Counted from the stretch's first letter, positions 1 to 8,776 are shown. The stretch: 52,515 nucleotides of DNA from Herbaspirillum sp. (GCA_028291765.1 JAQGNR010000177.1:1-52515), one strand, 5' to 3'. The notes: generated from the letters alone by a model not told the origin. Numbers and translations are program-made.

Positions 1-881
1 AGCGCACCTTTCATTTTCTTCAACGCGACCGTTTCGATCTGCCGGATACGTTCGGCCGATACGCCGAATTCATCTGCCAGCTCATGCAGGGTCGCGCCCG
101 AGCCGTCATCATTGGCCAGCCAGCGTGCCTCGACAATACGGCGTGAGCGCGGATCCAGCTTGCTCAGTGCAGTTTGCAGGCCTTCCGATTGCAGACGGTC
201 GTATTGACGCGATTCCATTACCTTGGTCGGCTCGGTGGCTTCGGAGGACAGATAAGCGATTGGTGCAAATTTGTCGTCTTCGTCATCGGTCGGCGCTTCG
301 AGCGCCATGTCGCGGCCGGAAAGACGTGTTTCCATTTCGATTACGTCTTCGCGTTTGACATCCAGCGTCTTGGCCAGCGCATCCACCTGTGCTGGGGTCA
401 TCGCATCCAGGCCTTCTTTATGGCTGCGCAGATTAAAGAACAGCTTGCGCTGCGATTTAGTCGTCGCCACTTTGACCAGGCGCCAGTTTTTCAGGATGTA
501 TTCATGCATCTCTGCTTTAATCCAGTGCATGGCATAAGACACCAGACGGACGCCTTGATCCGGATCGAAGCGTTTGACCGCTTTCATCAAGCCGATATTG
601 CCTTCCTGAATTAAATCGGCGTGCGGCAGGCCATAGCCCAGATAACCACGGGCAATCGATACCACCAGCCGTAAATGGGACAACACCATTTTCTGGGCGG
701 CGCCCAGATCGTTTTTGTCGCGCAGGCGGCGCGCCAGCGATATTTCTTCGTCATGCGTCAACATCGGCAGACGATTAACCGCTGAAATGTAGGCGTCGAT
801 ATTACCCAGACTGCCCGAAAAGCCGAGTGCCAATGCCTGGGTTTCGTTTGCAATAAGTGCATTGTCAGACGCTGATTTCAT
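1..881 (-). CDS. rpoH: RNA polymerase heat-shock sigma factor RpoH (sigma-32), 3' end cut by window edge
   Basis: RpoH directs core RNA polymerase to heat-shock promoters. Reading the minus strand from the ATG at 881 gives about 293 residues with no stop before the window edge, so only the extreme C-terminus is missing. Visible are sigma region 2 (GYGLPHADLIQEGNIGLMKA and the YAMHWIKAE segment), the family-specific RpoH box (QRKLFFNLR), an acidic linker and a region 4 helix-turn-helix (ELADEFGVSAERIRQIE). An AAGGAG Shine-Dalgarno lies just upstream of the start. A CIRCE-type repeat about 70 bases upstream suggests HrcA control. Identity is very secure from the RpoH box and overall similarity to the E. 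coli protein. Confidence 0.97.
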   Translation of the reverse strand, partial: MKSASDNALIANETQALALGFSGSLGNIDAYISAVNRLPMLTHDEEISLARRLRDKNDLGAAQKMVLSHLRLVVSIARGYLGYGLPHADLIQEGNIGLMKAVKRFDPDQGVRLVSYAMHWIKAEMHEYILKNWRLVKVATTKSQRKLFFNLRSHKEGLDAMTPAQVDALAKTLDVKREDVIEMETRLSGRDMALEAPTDDEDDKFAPIAYLSSEATEPTKVMESRQYDRLQSEGLQTALSKLDPRSRRIVEARWLANDDGSGATLHELADEFGVSAERIRQIETVALKKMKGA

Positions 882-950
882 TGAAACTCCTTGTTCGTAG
901 ACTGTTGTAAGTCGATAACTTCTAAAGACACAGCATTTAAGTCAAGAATT

Positions 951-977
951 CTAGCACTCTCATATGTCGAGTGCTAA
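951..977. promoter_or_regulatory. CIRCE (HrcA operator) upstream of rpoH
   Basis: The arms CTAGCACTC (951-959) and GAGTGCTAA (969-977) flank exactly nine bases. This matches the consensus TTAGCACTC-N9-GAGTGCTAA with one mismatch. The site lies 70-96 bases upstream of the rpoH ATG. CIRCE is the binding site of the HrcA repressor; hrcA itself is not in the window. Confidence 0.88.
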
Positions 978-1085
978 TTAGCATAACTGAAGAGCAAAAT
1001 AGTCGTGGACTATGGCCTGCGCTTTTCCATTTATTATCAGGCAATTAGAGCCCCAGAGGGGCGTAGAGGTTGCTCGCAGAGGCGA

Positions 1086-1110
1086 AAAAGCTGTAACAGT
1101 TGGCTACAGC
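1086..1110 (-). terminator. Intrinsic terminator after ftsX
   Basis: Read on the minus strand, GCTGTA and TACAGC form a six-base stem around a nine-base loop and are followed directly by TTTTT. It sits 37 bases downstream of the ftsX stop. A second small hairpin (GCCCC/GGGGC, 1050-1062) follows. Confidence 0.55.
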
Positions 1111-1146
1111 AAGATGCTTTTTGGCAATTTTATGGGGGAGCCAAGC

Positions 1147-2064
1147 TCAGCCAAGACGGCCCAGATGGCGTCGAACCGACAGCATGGCCCCCAGTAGGCC
1201 CAGCAATGCGCTAAGCCCCAACAATACGATGGCGGCAATCGGTTGCAGCGGCGCCAGCAAGAATTCCGAGCCATAAAGCCGGGCGAATTCGGCGACAGCC
1301 TGATTCATCGGTTGCAGGCCCGCGGCGACCGCAGCAAGTGCGATTGCGCCGGCACAGGCTCCCAGCAAGGCGCCGGTGTAATAAAACGGACGGTGGATAA
1401 ATGCATCGGTGGCGCCCAACAGACGCGATACTTCAATTTCATCGTATTGCGTCATTACTTGCAGCCGAATGGTATTAAACACCACTGCGACCACCACAAC
1501 ACCCAGCGTTACAGCTAGAAACAAGAGGGCCAGACGTAATATGTGCAATAGCGCCGCCAGTCGTTTGACCCAGGCCGAATCGATCTGAACCGTATCGACA
1601 TGCGGCAGCGTCTTCAGTTGGTCCGCAATCTTATCGACTTGCGCCGCATCGATCTGAAAACCGGTCAGCTTCACCACATAGGCATCGGGCAAGGGATTAT
1701 TGCCAAGGGTGGTCAATGCATCGCTGAGACCGGTTTTGCTTTTCAGCGCGTCCAGCGCCTTTTCGCGCGGAATAAACACGATTTTCGCATCGCTGCCATT
1801 GTGCTGCAAATCCTCACGGATGGCTGATGCGGTGGCTACGGCTTGATCGCGCGAGGCAGCCATTTGCATGAAGACACTGATTTCCGGCTGCACCGTTAGT
1901 TGCTCAGTCACCGGACGCACGTTTTCCAGCACAGTCATGCCGGCGAACGGCAACGCCAATGCAATGGCGACCACCAGTACATTAAGCAAAAAGCTGCCGG
2001 GCGCGCGGCGGAAATGATTGAACGCGTCGCTCAGGGCGAACAGGTGATAACGCAGCCAGTTCAT
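1147..2064 (-). CDS. ftsX: Cell-division ABC transporter permease FtsX
   Basis: FtsX is the inner-membrane partner of the FtsE ATPase. It transmits ATP hydrolysis at the divisome to periplasmic cell-wall hydrolase activators. At 305 aa the length fits the family. One N-terminal membrane segment (about residues 24-46) precedes a periplasmic domain (about 50-165), followed by three C-terminal hydrophobic segments, the FtsX topology. Its start overlaps the ftsE stop by four bases (ATGA), implying translational coupling. Order on the minus strand is ftsY, ftsE, ftsX, and rpoH follows in the same direction, as in many proteobacteria. Confidence 0.96.
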   Translation of the reverse strand: MNWLRYHLFALSDAFNHFRRAPGSFLLNVLVVAIALALPFAGMTVLENVRPVTEQLTVQPEISVFMQMAASRDQAVATASAIREDLQHNGSDAKIVFIPREKALDALKSKTGLSDALTTLGNNPLPDAYVVKLTGFQIDAAQVDKIADQLKTLPHVDTVQIDSAWVKRLAALLHILRLALLFLAVTLGVVVVAVVFNTIRLQVMTQYDEIEVSRLLGATDAFIHRPFYYTGALLGACAGAIALAAVAAGLQPMNQAVAEFARLYGSEFLLAPLQPIAAIVLLGLSALLGLLGAMLSVRRHLGRLG

Positions 2065-2756
2065 GCCTGCTCCTGCGCGCGTTCGCTATCGTCATCATTG
2101 CGCCAGCCATCGACAATCTGACCGTGGGCCAAGTAGACGACCCGTTCAGGGCCGTTCAGATATTGCTCGTCGTGGGTGGAAATCAGGCAGGTCACGCCGA
2201 CTTCATGGAAAGATTTCAGCGCTGCCAGAACTTTGTCGGCATTGTCGCGATCCAGATTGGCGGTCGGTTCATCGGCCAGAATGAGCTGCGGACGGTTCAC
2301 AATCGCACGCGCGATGGCGGCGCGTTGTTGCTCGCCGCCGGATAGTGCTTGCGGCAAAGTAGCGGCTTTATCGAGCAGGCCGACCATGTCCAGCGCGGCA
2401 TGGGCCCGTTTTTCGGCATCGCTGCGCCAGGCGCCGGTGACAATCAGCGGCAACATCACATTGGCCAGCAGATTGCGATCCGGCAACAAACGTTGCTGCT
2501 GAAAAATCAATCCTAGCTTGCGGCGCAAATAAGGGAGCCCGGAAGCGGTCAATTTACCGATATTCTGCCCGTTGACGCTCAGTACGCCGGCGCTTGGGCG
2601 CTCAATGGCGGCGATCATTTTCAATAGTGTCGATTTGCCGGCGCCCGATGGCCCTGCCAAAAATACCAGTTCGCCGCTATTGATCGTCAGCGTGACATCG
2701 CGCAATGCCGTATTGCCGCGGCCGTATTGTTTGGAAACGTGATCGAAAATGATCAT
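2061..2756 (-). CDS. ftsE: Cell-division ATP-binding protein FtsE
   Basis: FtsE is the cytoplasmic ATPase of the FtsEX complex, coupling ATP turnover to septal peptidoglycan remodelling. The 231-aa ABC domain shows Walker A GPSGAGKS (35-42), Q-loop FQQQ (85-88), signature LSGGEQQR (138-145), Walker B LILADEP (158-164) and the switch histidine in STHD. Length and the short C-terminal tail fit FtsE rather than a nutrient importer. It overlaps ftsX by four bases and follows ftsY after 32 bases, probably in one transcript. Confidence 0.97.
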   Translation of the reverse strand: MIIFDHVSKQYGRGNTALRDVTLTINSGELVFLAGPSGAGKSTLLKMIAAIERPSAGVLSVNGQNIGKLTASGLPYLRRKLGLIFQQQRLLPDRNLLANVMLPLIVTGAWRSDAEKRAHAALDMVGLLDKAATLPQALSGGEQQRAAIARAIVNRPQLILADEPTANLDRDNADKVLAALKSFHEVGVTCLISTHDEQYLNGPERVVYLAHGQIVDGWRNDDDSERAQEQA

Positions 2757-2788
2757 GTACGCTTTCTTGGCTTTCTCGTTTTCAATGT

Positions 2789-3817
2789 TTAGCCCAGCAA
2801 AGCATCGACAAACTCTACCGCATCGAACGCCTGCAGGTCTTCGATTTGCTCACCGATGCCAATGAAATACAGCGGTATCGGACGTGTTTTTGCGATTGCC
2901 GCCAGTACGCCGCCTTTGGCGGTGCCATCCAGCTTGGTCACGACCAGGCCGGTCAATCCCAGCGCATCGTCGAAGGCCTTGACCTGCGCCAGTGCATTTT
3001 GTCCGGTGTTGCCGTCGATGACCAGCAGAATTTCATGGGGCGCCGCGGCCAGCCCCTTGCCGATGACGCGTTTGATCTTCTTTAACTCATCCATTAGATG
3101 CAATTGCGTCGGCAGACGTCCGGCGGTATCGATCATGACGACATTGATGCCGCGCGCTTGCGCCGAATGCACGGCATCGAACGCCACTGCCGCCGGGTCG
3201 CCGGACTCTTGTGCGATGACCGCGACGTTATTGCGTTCGCCCCAGATCGTCAATTGTTCGCGGGCGGCGGCACGGAAGGTGTCGCCGGCGGCCAGCAGTA
3301 CCGATTGGTGATGCGCCTGCAAATGTTTGGCCAGTTTGCCGATAGTGGTGGTTTTGCCGGCGCCGTTGACGCCGGCGATCATCATGACCAGCGGTTGATG
3401 TTGTCCGAGCATCAGCGGTTTTTGCAGTGGCTTAAGCAAATCGAGCAGCAAATCGCGCAGCGCCGTTTTGACTTGCGCCGCGTCGAGCAATTTTTCGGAT
3501 TTCACCTTCTTTTTCAGTGCATCCAGTAAAAACTGGGTGGCTTCGACACCGGCGTCGGCGCTCAGCAATGCAGATTCGAGTTCTTCATAGAGCGCATCAT
3601 CGATCTTGGCCCCGGTAAACAGGACTGTCAGACTGGACGATGTCTTGGATAAACCGCTCTTGAGACGGTTAAGCCAGCCTTGTTTGCTCTGCTCGGAGGC
3701 CGAATCTGGGCCAATGCTTGGGCTAATGCTTGGGGCAATGCTTGGCGCAGGCTGGATTTCCGGCGTCGTTGCCGATATTGCTTCCTGAGGGGGCTTTTTC
3801 TTGAAGAAACTAAACAT
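2789..3817 (-). CDS. ftsY: Signal recognition particle receptor FtsY
   Basis: FtsY is the SRP receptor GTPase that docks ribosome-nascent chain complexes at the membrane. In 342 aa there is a short N-terminal A region, an NG domain N bundle (about 60-130), the P-loop GVNGAGKTT (149-157), the insertion-box segment DTFRAAAREQL, DTAGR (230-234), TKLD (294-297) and a C-terminal amphipathic region. The A region is short and contains a P-S-I-x repeat (residues about 25-37) encoded by three near-identical 12-base units. First gene of the ftsY-ftsE-ftsX cluster. Confidence 0.97.
   Translation of the reverse strand: MFSFFKKKPPQEAISATTPEIQPAPSIAPSISPSIGPDSASEQSKQGWLNRLKSGLSKTSSSLTVLFTGAKIDDALYEELESALLSADAGVEATQFLLDALKKKVKSEKLLDAAQVKTALRDLLLDLLKPLQKPLMLGQHQPLVMMIAGVNGAGKTTTIGKLAKHLQAHHQSVLLAAGDTFRAAAREQLTIWGERNNVAVIAQESGDPAAVAFDAVHSAQARGINVVMIDTAGRLPTQLHLMDELKKIKRVIGKGLAAAPHEILLVIDGNTGQNALAQVKAFDDALGLTGLVVTKLDGTAKGGVLAAIAKTRPIPLYFIGIGEQIEDLQAFDAVEFVDALLG
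3708..3743. repeat. 12-bp tandem repeat inside ftsY (three units)
   Basis: Three 12-base units (GGGCCAATGCTT, GGGCTAATGCTT, GGGGCAATGCTT on the plus strand) lie in frame. They encode a proline-serine-isoleucine repeat in the FtsY linker between the start and the NG domain. Confidence 0.85.
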
Positions 3818-3933
3818 CTGCTATGTAGAATGGGTAAAGGGATGAACGCGGTACAATCGCTGCGGCGGTCTTGGCGTCAATGGCAAAATTAGCGGATTGC
3901 GACGCTTGCAGGCCGAATTAATCAAAACAAGCA

Positions 3934-3982
3934 TTAGAACGCATTAAATACATAACGCATTAAATACATTAATGCGTTCTAA
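3934..3982. repeat. Compound direct and inverted repeat between ftsY and the M16 peptidase gene
   Basis: A perfect 14-base inverted repeat, TTAGAACGCATTAA (3934-3947) and TTAATGCGTTCTAA (3969-3982), encloses two tandem 16-base units (ACGCATTAAATACATA at 3939-3954, repeated with one change at 3955-3970). It lies in the divergent promoter gap, 33 bases before the plus-strand peptidase start. Confidence 0.85.
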
Positions 3983-4015
3983 ATAATTGCTTCGCATTCT
4001 ATCAGAGCAGGGCTT

Positions 4016-5413
4016 ATGAAATTGAAGACAGGGCCTATCGTTGCGGCGTTCGGCATATTGCTCAGCGGCGTACTGACACCAAGCTATGCGCAAACACCCC
4101 CAGCGGTGCAGGCACAGGAATTCATGCTGAAAAATGGCATGAAAATCATTGTCAAGGAAGATCATCGGGCGCCGACTGTGGCGCAAATGATTTGGTACCG
4201 GGTTGGCTCCATCGATGAAGTCAACGGCGTTACCGGCGTGGCGCATGCGCTCGAACATATGATGTTCAAGGGCACCGAGCATCTGAAAGTGGGTGAATTC
4301 AGCAGTAAAGTTGCTGCGCTCGGGGGCAGCGAAAACGCCTTCACCAATCGCGATTACACTGCTTATTTCCAGCAAATCGAAAAGGCCAAACTATCGTCAG
4401 TCATGGCGCTGGAAGCCGAGCGTATGGCTAATTTGCGTTTCGATCAGAATGAATTTTCCAAGGAAATCCGGGTGGTCATGGAAGAGCGCCGCTGGCGCAC
4501 CGACGATCAGCCTTCCGGCATGTTGAATGAAGCGCAAAATGCGGCGGCATTCGTCGCGCATCCCTATCATCATCCGGTCGTCGGCTGGATGGACGATCTG
4601 CAGCATATGACCGTCGGCGATGTTAAAGCCTGGTACGAGCGCTGGTATGCGCCCAATAACGCGACCATGGTGATCTCGGGCGATGTGGACGCGCAGCAGG
4701 TGCGCCAAATGGCCGAGAAATATTTCGGTCCGATCGCGCCCAAAAAACTGCCATCGGCCGCTGCCAAGCCGCAAAACGAACCTGAGCAGCATGGTGTGCG
4801 GCGCGTCGTGGTAAAGGCGCCGGCGGAAAACGCCTATGTTTCGCTGGCATTCAAAGCGCCGACCTTGAAAGACGTCGAAAACGATGAAGATCCGTATGCG
4901 CTGGATGTATTGGCAGCCGTGCTGGACGGTTATGACAATGCGCGGCTCAACGCCGATCTGGTCCGCACCGCTAAAATCGCCAATGATGTCGGCGCCGGTT
5001 ATGACGACATTACCCGCGGACCTTCGCTCTTCGTATTGGAAGGCACGCCGGCGGCCAGCGTTTCGGCCGAACAGCTCGAAGCCGCATTGCGGGCCGAAGT
5101 GACGAAAATAGCGGAAGAAGGCATTTCGGCGGAAGAATTGCAGCGTGTCAAAACGCAGTTGATTGCATCGCAGATCTATAAGCGCGACTCGATTTTCGGT
5201 CAGGCCATGGAAATCGGCGTATTGGAAATGGCCGGTATTTCGTATAAAAATATCGACCGCATGATCGATAAGACGAAGGCGGTGACCGCGCAGCAGGTGC
5301 AGGCGGTCGCGCAAAAATATTTCGGCGACGATCAACTGACTGTCGCTACACTGGTGCCGCTGCCATTATCGGGCAAACCACGGGCCGCGCCGCCGCCGGG
5401 CCCAATACGCTAA
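4016..5413 (+). CDS. Zinc metallopeptidase, M16 family, catalytic member, exported
   Basis: Predicted periplasmic peptidase of the M16B (PqqL/processing-peptidase-like) family, 465 aa. An N-terminal signal peptide ends at about SYA-Q (residue 25). The inverted zinc motif HALEH is at 77-81 and the downstream glutamates E150 and E157 (EIRVVMEE) are correctly placed as third ligand, so the enzyme should be active. A C-terminal M16 inactive-type domain follows (about 205-385). It pairs with the second M16 gene downstream, which lacks the zinc ligands, as in other two-gene M16B heterodimers. Substrate unknown. Confidence 0.9.
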   Translation: MKLKTGPIVAAFGILLSGVLTPSYAQTPPAVQAQEFMLKNGMKIIVKEDHRAPTVAQMIWYRVGSIDEVNGVTGVAHALEHMMFKGTEHLKVGEFSSKVAALGGSENAFTNRDYTAYFQQIEKAKLSSVMALEAERMANLRFDQNEFSKEIRVVMEERRWRTDDQPSGMLNEAQNAAAFVAHPYHHPVVGWMDDLQHMTVGDVKAWYERWYAPNNATMVISGDVDAQQVRQMAEKYFGPIAPKKLPSAAAKPQNEPEQHGVRRVVVKAPAENAYVSLAFKAPTLKDVENDEDPYALDVLAAVLDGYDNARLNADLVRTAKIANDVGAGYDDITRGPSLFVLEGTPAASVSAEQLEAALRAEVTKIAEEGISAEELQRVKTQLIASQIYKRDSIFGQAMEIGVLEMAGISYKNIDRMIDKTKAVTAQQVQAVAQKYFGDDQLTVATLVPLPLSGKPRAAPPPGPIR

Positions 5414-5439
5414 TTACCTTGGTCGAAATTCCAAATGAG

Positions 5440-5472
5440 TTGCAAATAAGTTGTAAATAAGTTGCAAATAAG
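5440..5472. repeat. 11-bp tandem repeat upstream of the ParA-like gene
   Basis: Three head-to-tail units, TTGCAAATAAG, TTGTAAATAAG, TTGCAAATAAG, occupy the gap between the first M16 gene and the ParA-like gene, ending 35 bases before the ParA ATG. A partial fourth copy (CCAAATGAG) precedes them. Confidence 0.9.
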
Positions 5473-5507
5473 CTGATGCCATTCACTTTATTTAGCCGGA
5501 GAACGCC

Positions 5508-6149
5508 ATGCCCGTAATCGTTATCGCCAATCCCAAAGGTGGTGTCGGCAAAAGCACTTTGTCGACCAATCTGGCCGGTTATTTTGCCGCGCAAGGTCAG
5601 CAGGTATTGCTCGGCGACGTTGACCGCCAGCAATCCGCGCGCGCTTGGCTCGGCATCCGTCCGGCTTCTGCGCGGCCGATCGCCACTTGGGAAATCGATG
5701 AAGACGAGATGGCCAAGCCGCCCAAAGGCACCAGCCATGTCGTGCTGGATACGCCGGCAGGTCTGCATGGCCGGCGGCTCAACGATATTTTGAAAGTGGC
5801 CGATAAAGTCATGGTGCCGTTGCAGCCGTCCATGTTCGATATTCTTGCCACGCGCGAATTTCTGGTGCAACTGGCGGCTGAAAAATCGGTGCGCAAAGGC
5901 GATATCGATGTCGGTATCGTCGGCATGCGGGTCGATAGCCGGACCCGTTCGGCAGAGCAATTGCACCGCTTTGTCGAAAGCCTGAATCTGCCGATGCTGG
6001 GTTATCTGCGCGATACCCAGAATTACGTGCAACTGGCAGCGCATGGTCTGACCATGTGGGATGTGGCGCCGTCGCGGGTGCAGCGCGATCTGGAGCAATG
6101 GCAGCCGCTGCTCGACTGGGTTGCCGCGCCGGTTCAGAAATCCAGCTGA
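5508..6149 (+). CDS. Orphan ParA/MinD-type ATPase
   Basis: A deviant Walker A P-loop ATPase of the ParA family, 213 aa, without an N-terminal DNA-binding domain. KGGVGKS is at 10-16 with the signature lysine K10, the switch I aspartate sits in GDVDRQQSA (D39 region), and Walker B is in VVLDTPAG. Such short ParA proteins position chromosomes, plasmids or protein clusters. There is no ParB next to it; instead it lies between two M16 peptidase genes on the same strand. Its role is therefore unknown; positioning of an envelope complex is one possibility. ATG chosen from the GGAG motif nine bases upstream. Confidence 0.85.
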   Translation: MPVIVIANPKGGVGKSTLSTNLAGYFAAQGQQVLLGDVDRQQSARAWLGIRPASARPIATWEIDEDEMAKPPKGTSHVVLDTPAGLHGRRLNDILKVADKVMVPLQPSMFDILATREFLVQLAAEKSVRKGDIDVGIVGMRVDSRTRSAEQLHRFVESLNLPMLGYLRDTQNYVQLAAHGLTMWDVAPSRVQRDLEQWQPLLDWVAAPVQKSS

Positions 6150-6177
6150 AACCAACCCAAACAAGCCAACCGGCAGC

Positions 6178-6203
6178 ATTTAAAACGAGTATTTAAAACG
6201 AGC
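6178..6203. repeat. 13-bp tandem repeat upstream of the second M16 gene
   Basis: Two adjacent units, ATTTAAAACGAGT and ATTTAAAACGAGC, followed by a decayed third (ATTGAAACG), sit directly before the second M16 gene and cover its leader. Confidence 0.8.
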
Positions 6204-6216
6204 ATTGAAACGTTGA

Positions 6217-7563
6217 ATGAAAAGATTCCTGATTATCCTGACCACGGCATGGTCCTTGGTGCTGAGCGTCAATGCGCTGGCGGCATTGCAAATCCAATCG
6301 TGGACTTTGGACAACGGCGCACGCGTCGCATTTGTCGAAAATCATACTATTCCGATCCTGGATGTCAGCGTCGAATTCGATGCCGGCGCGCGCCGCGATC
6401 CGGCCGCCAAGGCCGGTTTGGCCGGATTGACCAACGCAATGCTGGCGCGCGGCATCGCCGCCGGCAGCGATGCACAGGCCGAACCGGCGTTGAGTGAAGC
6501 GCAGATATTGAACGGCCTTGCCGATATCGCGGCCCAACGCGGCGGTGGTGCGGAGCGCGATCGGGCCGGTATCAGCGTGCGCACGCTGGCCGATGCCGAC
6601 CAGCGCGACCGCGCGGTCCAATTGCTTGCGCGCTTGTTGGCGCAACCGAGTTTTCCCGAAGATTTCCTGCGGCGCGACAAGGCCCGTATGGTGGCCGGCC
6701 TCCGTGAGGCCGGCACCAAGCCCGAGGCGCTGGCAGAAAAGGCCTTTCTGAAGGCCATTTACGGCGACCACCCCTACGCACAGCAAGCGACCGAGGCGTC
6801 GGTAAGGGCGATTACGCGGGACGATCTGGTAGCGTTCCATCGCGACCATTACGTGGCAAACCGGGCGGTCATTGCCATGATCGGCGATGTCACGCGGGCA
6901 CAGGCTGAACAGATCGCGCAGGAATTGACCCGCCGTTTGCCGCAAGGCGCGGCATTGCCGGCGATGCCAGAGGTGGCGCCGGTAGCCAATCCGCGTGAAC
7001 AACGCATTGCGCATCCGGCTTCGCAATCGCATATTCTGATCGGCATGCCGGCGCTCGAACGCGGCGATCCCGATTTTTTCGCATTGACAGTCGGTAATTA
7101 CATTCTGGGCGGTGGCGGATTCGTATCGCGGTTAACCAAGGAAGTGCGCGAGAAACGCGCATTGTCTTATAGCGTCTATAGCGGCTTCAATCCGATGGCG
7201 CAACAAGGGCCATTCCGGATCGGCTTGCAAACCAAGCGCGAGCAAACCGATGAGGCATTGAAAGTGGTGCGCGATACCTTAGCCGCCTACATGCGCGACG
7301 GGCCGACGCCGGCCGAGCTGCAGGCAGCCAAAGACAATCTGGTCGGCGGATTTGCGCTGCGCATCGACAACAATCGTAAAATTCTCGCCAATATTTCAAT
7401 CATTGCTTACTACGGATTACCGCTCGATTACCTGGATCGCTGGACCCAAAATATCGAACAGGTCAGCATTGCGCAAATTCGGGCAGCGTTTGCGCGTAAA
7501 GTCGTGCTATCGCAGTTAAGCACCATCATAGTAGGAGTAGGCGACGCCAATGCGCAGCAATAG
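6217..7563 (+). CDS. M16 family peptidase-like protein, zinc site lost, exported
   Basis: A 448-aa M16B paralogue with a signal peptide (about residues 1-22, ending ALA-A). At the position of HxxEH the sequence reads GLTNA (70-74), so both histidines and the glutamate are gone and no zinc can be held. The C-terminal domain keeps the arginine-tyrosine element typical of the non-catalytic partner (EVREKRALSYSVYSGF). It is probably the non-catalytic subunit of a heterodimer with the upstream active M16 protein, shaping the substrate chamber. Its end overlaps the rsmD start by 14 bases. Confidence 0.88.
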   Translation: MKRFLIILTTAWSLVLSVNALAALQIQSWTLDNGARVAFVENHTIPILDVSVEFDAGARRDPAAKAGLAGLTNAMLARGIAAGSDAQAEPALSEAQILNGLADIAAQRGGGAERDRAGISVRTLADADQRDRAVQLLARLLAQPSFPEDFLRRDKARMVAGLREAGTKPEALAEKAFLKAIYGDHPYAQQATEASVRAITRDDLVAFHRDHYVANRAVIAMIGDVTRAQAEQIAQELTRRLPQGAALPAMPEVAPVANPREQRIAHPASQSHILIGMPALERGDPDFFALTVGNYILGGGGFVSRLTKEVREKRALSYSVYSGFNPMAQQGPFRIGLQTKREQTDEALKVVRDTLAAYMRDGPTPAELQAAKDNLVGGFALRIDNNRKILANISIIAYYGLPLDYLDRWTQNIEQVSIAQIRAAFARKVVLSQLSTIIVGVGDANAQQ

Positions 7564-8182
7564 CAACAGCAAACCGGCGAAGACGCCGCAGCATGCAATT
7601 AAACCGCCGCTGGCGCACCAGGTGCGGATCATCGGCGGCCAATGGAAGCGCACGCCCTTGCCGGTGCCGGCGGCCGAAGGCTTACGGCCGACGCCGGACC
7701 GGGTGCGCGAAACCGTATTCAATTGGCTGGTGCATTTACTGGGGGCGGACTGGCAGCAACTGCGGTGCCTGGATTTGTTCGCAGGTTCCGGCGCGCTCGG
7801 TTTCGAAGCCGCCAGCCGCGGCGCGGCGCAAGTCTTGATGGTTGACTCTCACACACCGGCGGTGCGTCAACTGGAAGCCACCAAAACCAAGCTGCGTGCG
7901 CAGCAAGTGCAGATTTTGCGGGCCGATGCCATGGGCGCGGCGGATAAGCTGGTACAGGCAGGCAGCCAATTCGATCTGATTTTTCTGGACCCGCCGTATC
8001 GGCAAGACTGGTTGCGCAAAATCCTGCCGTTGTGCGAACCGCTATTGGTTGCGGGCGGCTTGCTTTATCTGGAAGCGGAGCAGGCGCTGGAAGCGGACGC
8101 ACTGCCAGAATGGTTGTCAGGATGGCAATTAGTACGGGCCGATCATGCCGGTAGCGTGTTTTATCACCTGCTGCAGCGATAG
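7550..8182 (+). CDS. rsmD: 16S rRNA (guanine(966)-N(2))-methyltransferase RsmD
   Basis: Methylates N2 of G966 in 16S rRNA using S-adenosylmethionine. The 210-aa Rossmann methyltransferase shows RIIGGQWKRTPL near the N-terminus, motif I DLFAGSGALGFEA (75-87) and the catalytic DPPY (147-150), all diagnostic of RsmD. The start overlaps the preceding M16 gene. The N-terminal 20 residues are low-complexity and poorly conserved in appearance; a later start is possible. Followed after 104 bases by coaD, a common rsmD-coaD pairing. Confidence 0.95.
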   Translation: MRSNSNSKPAKTPQHAIKPPLAHQVRIIGGQWKRTPLPVPAAEGLRPTPDRVRETVFNWLVHLLGADWQQLRCLDLFAGSGALGFEAASRGAAQVLMVDSHTPAVRQLEATKTKLRAQQVQILRADAMGAADKLVQAGSQFDLIFLDPPYRQDWLRKILPLCEPLLVAGGLLYLEAEQALEADALPEWLSGWQLVRADHAGSVFYHLLQR

Positions 8183-8274
8183 CGGCCTGGAATCAATCGC
8201 GCCAAAAGCGATCTCAAAAACCGTTGTAAAAAATGCAATCCGAATTCAGGCATAATGCGCGTTCTAATCGCTAG

Positions 8275-8772
<498 letters not shown>

Positions 8773-8776
8773 CGTT

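Noticed and set aside
174..614. Open frames on the plus strand across rpoH
   Set aside because: They are antisense to the clearly conserved RpoH reading frame, and no family is recognised.
1005..1214. Short plus-strand frame in the rpoH-ftsX gap
   Set aside because: No recognisable motif, runs into the ftsX gene, and covers the terminator hairpin.
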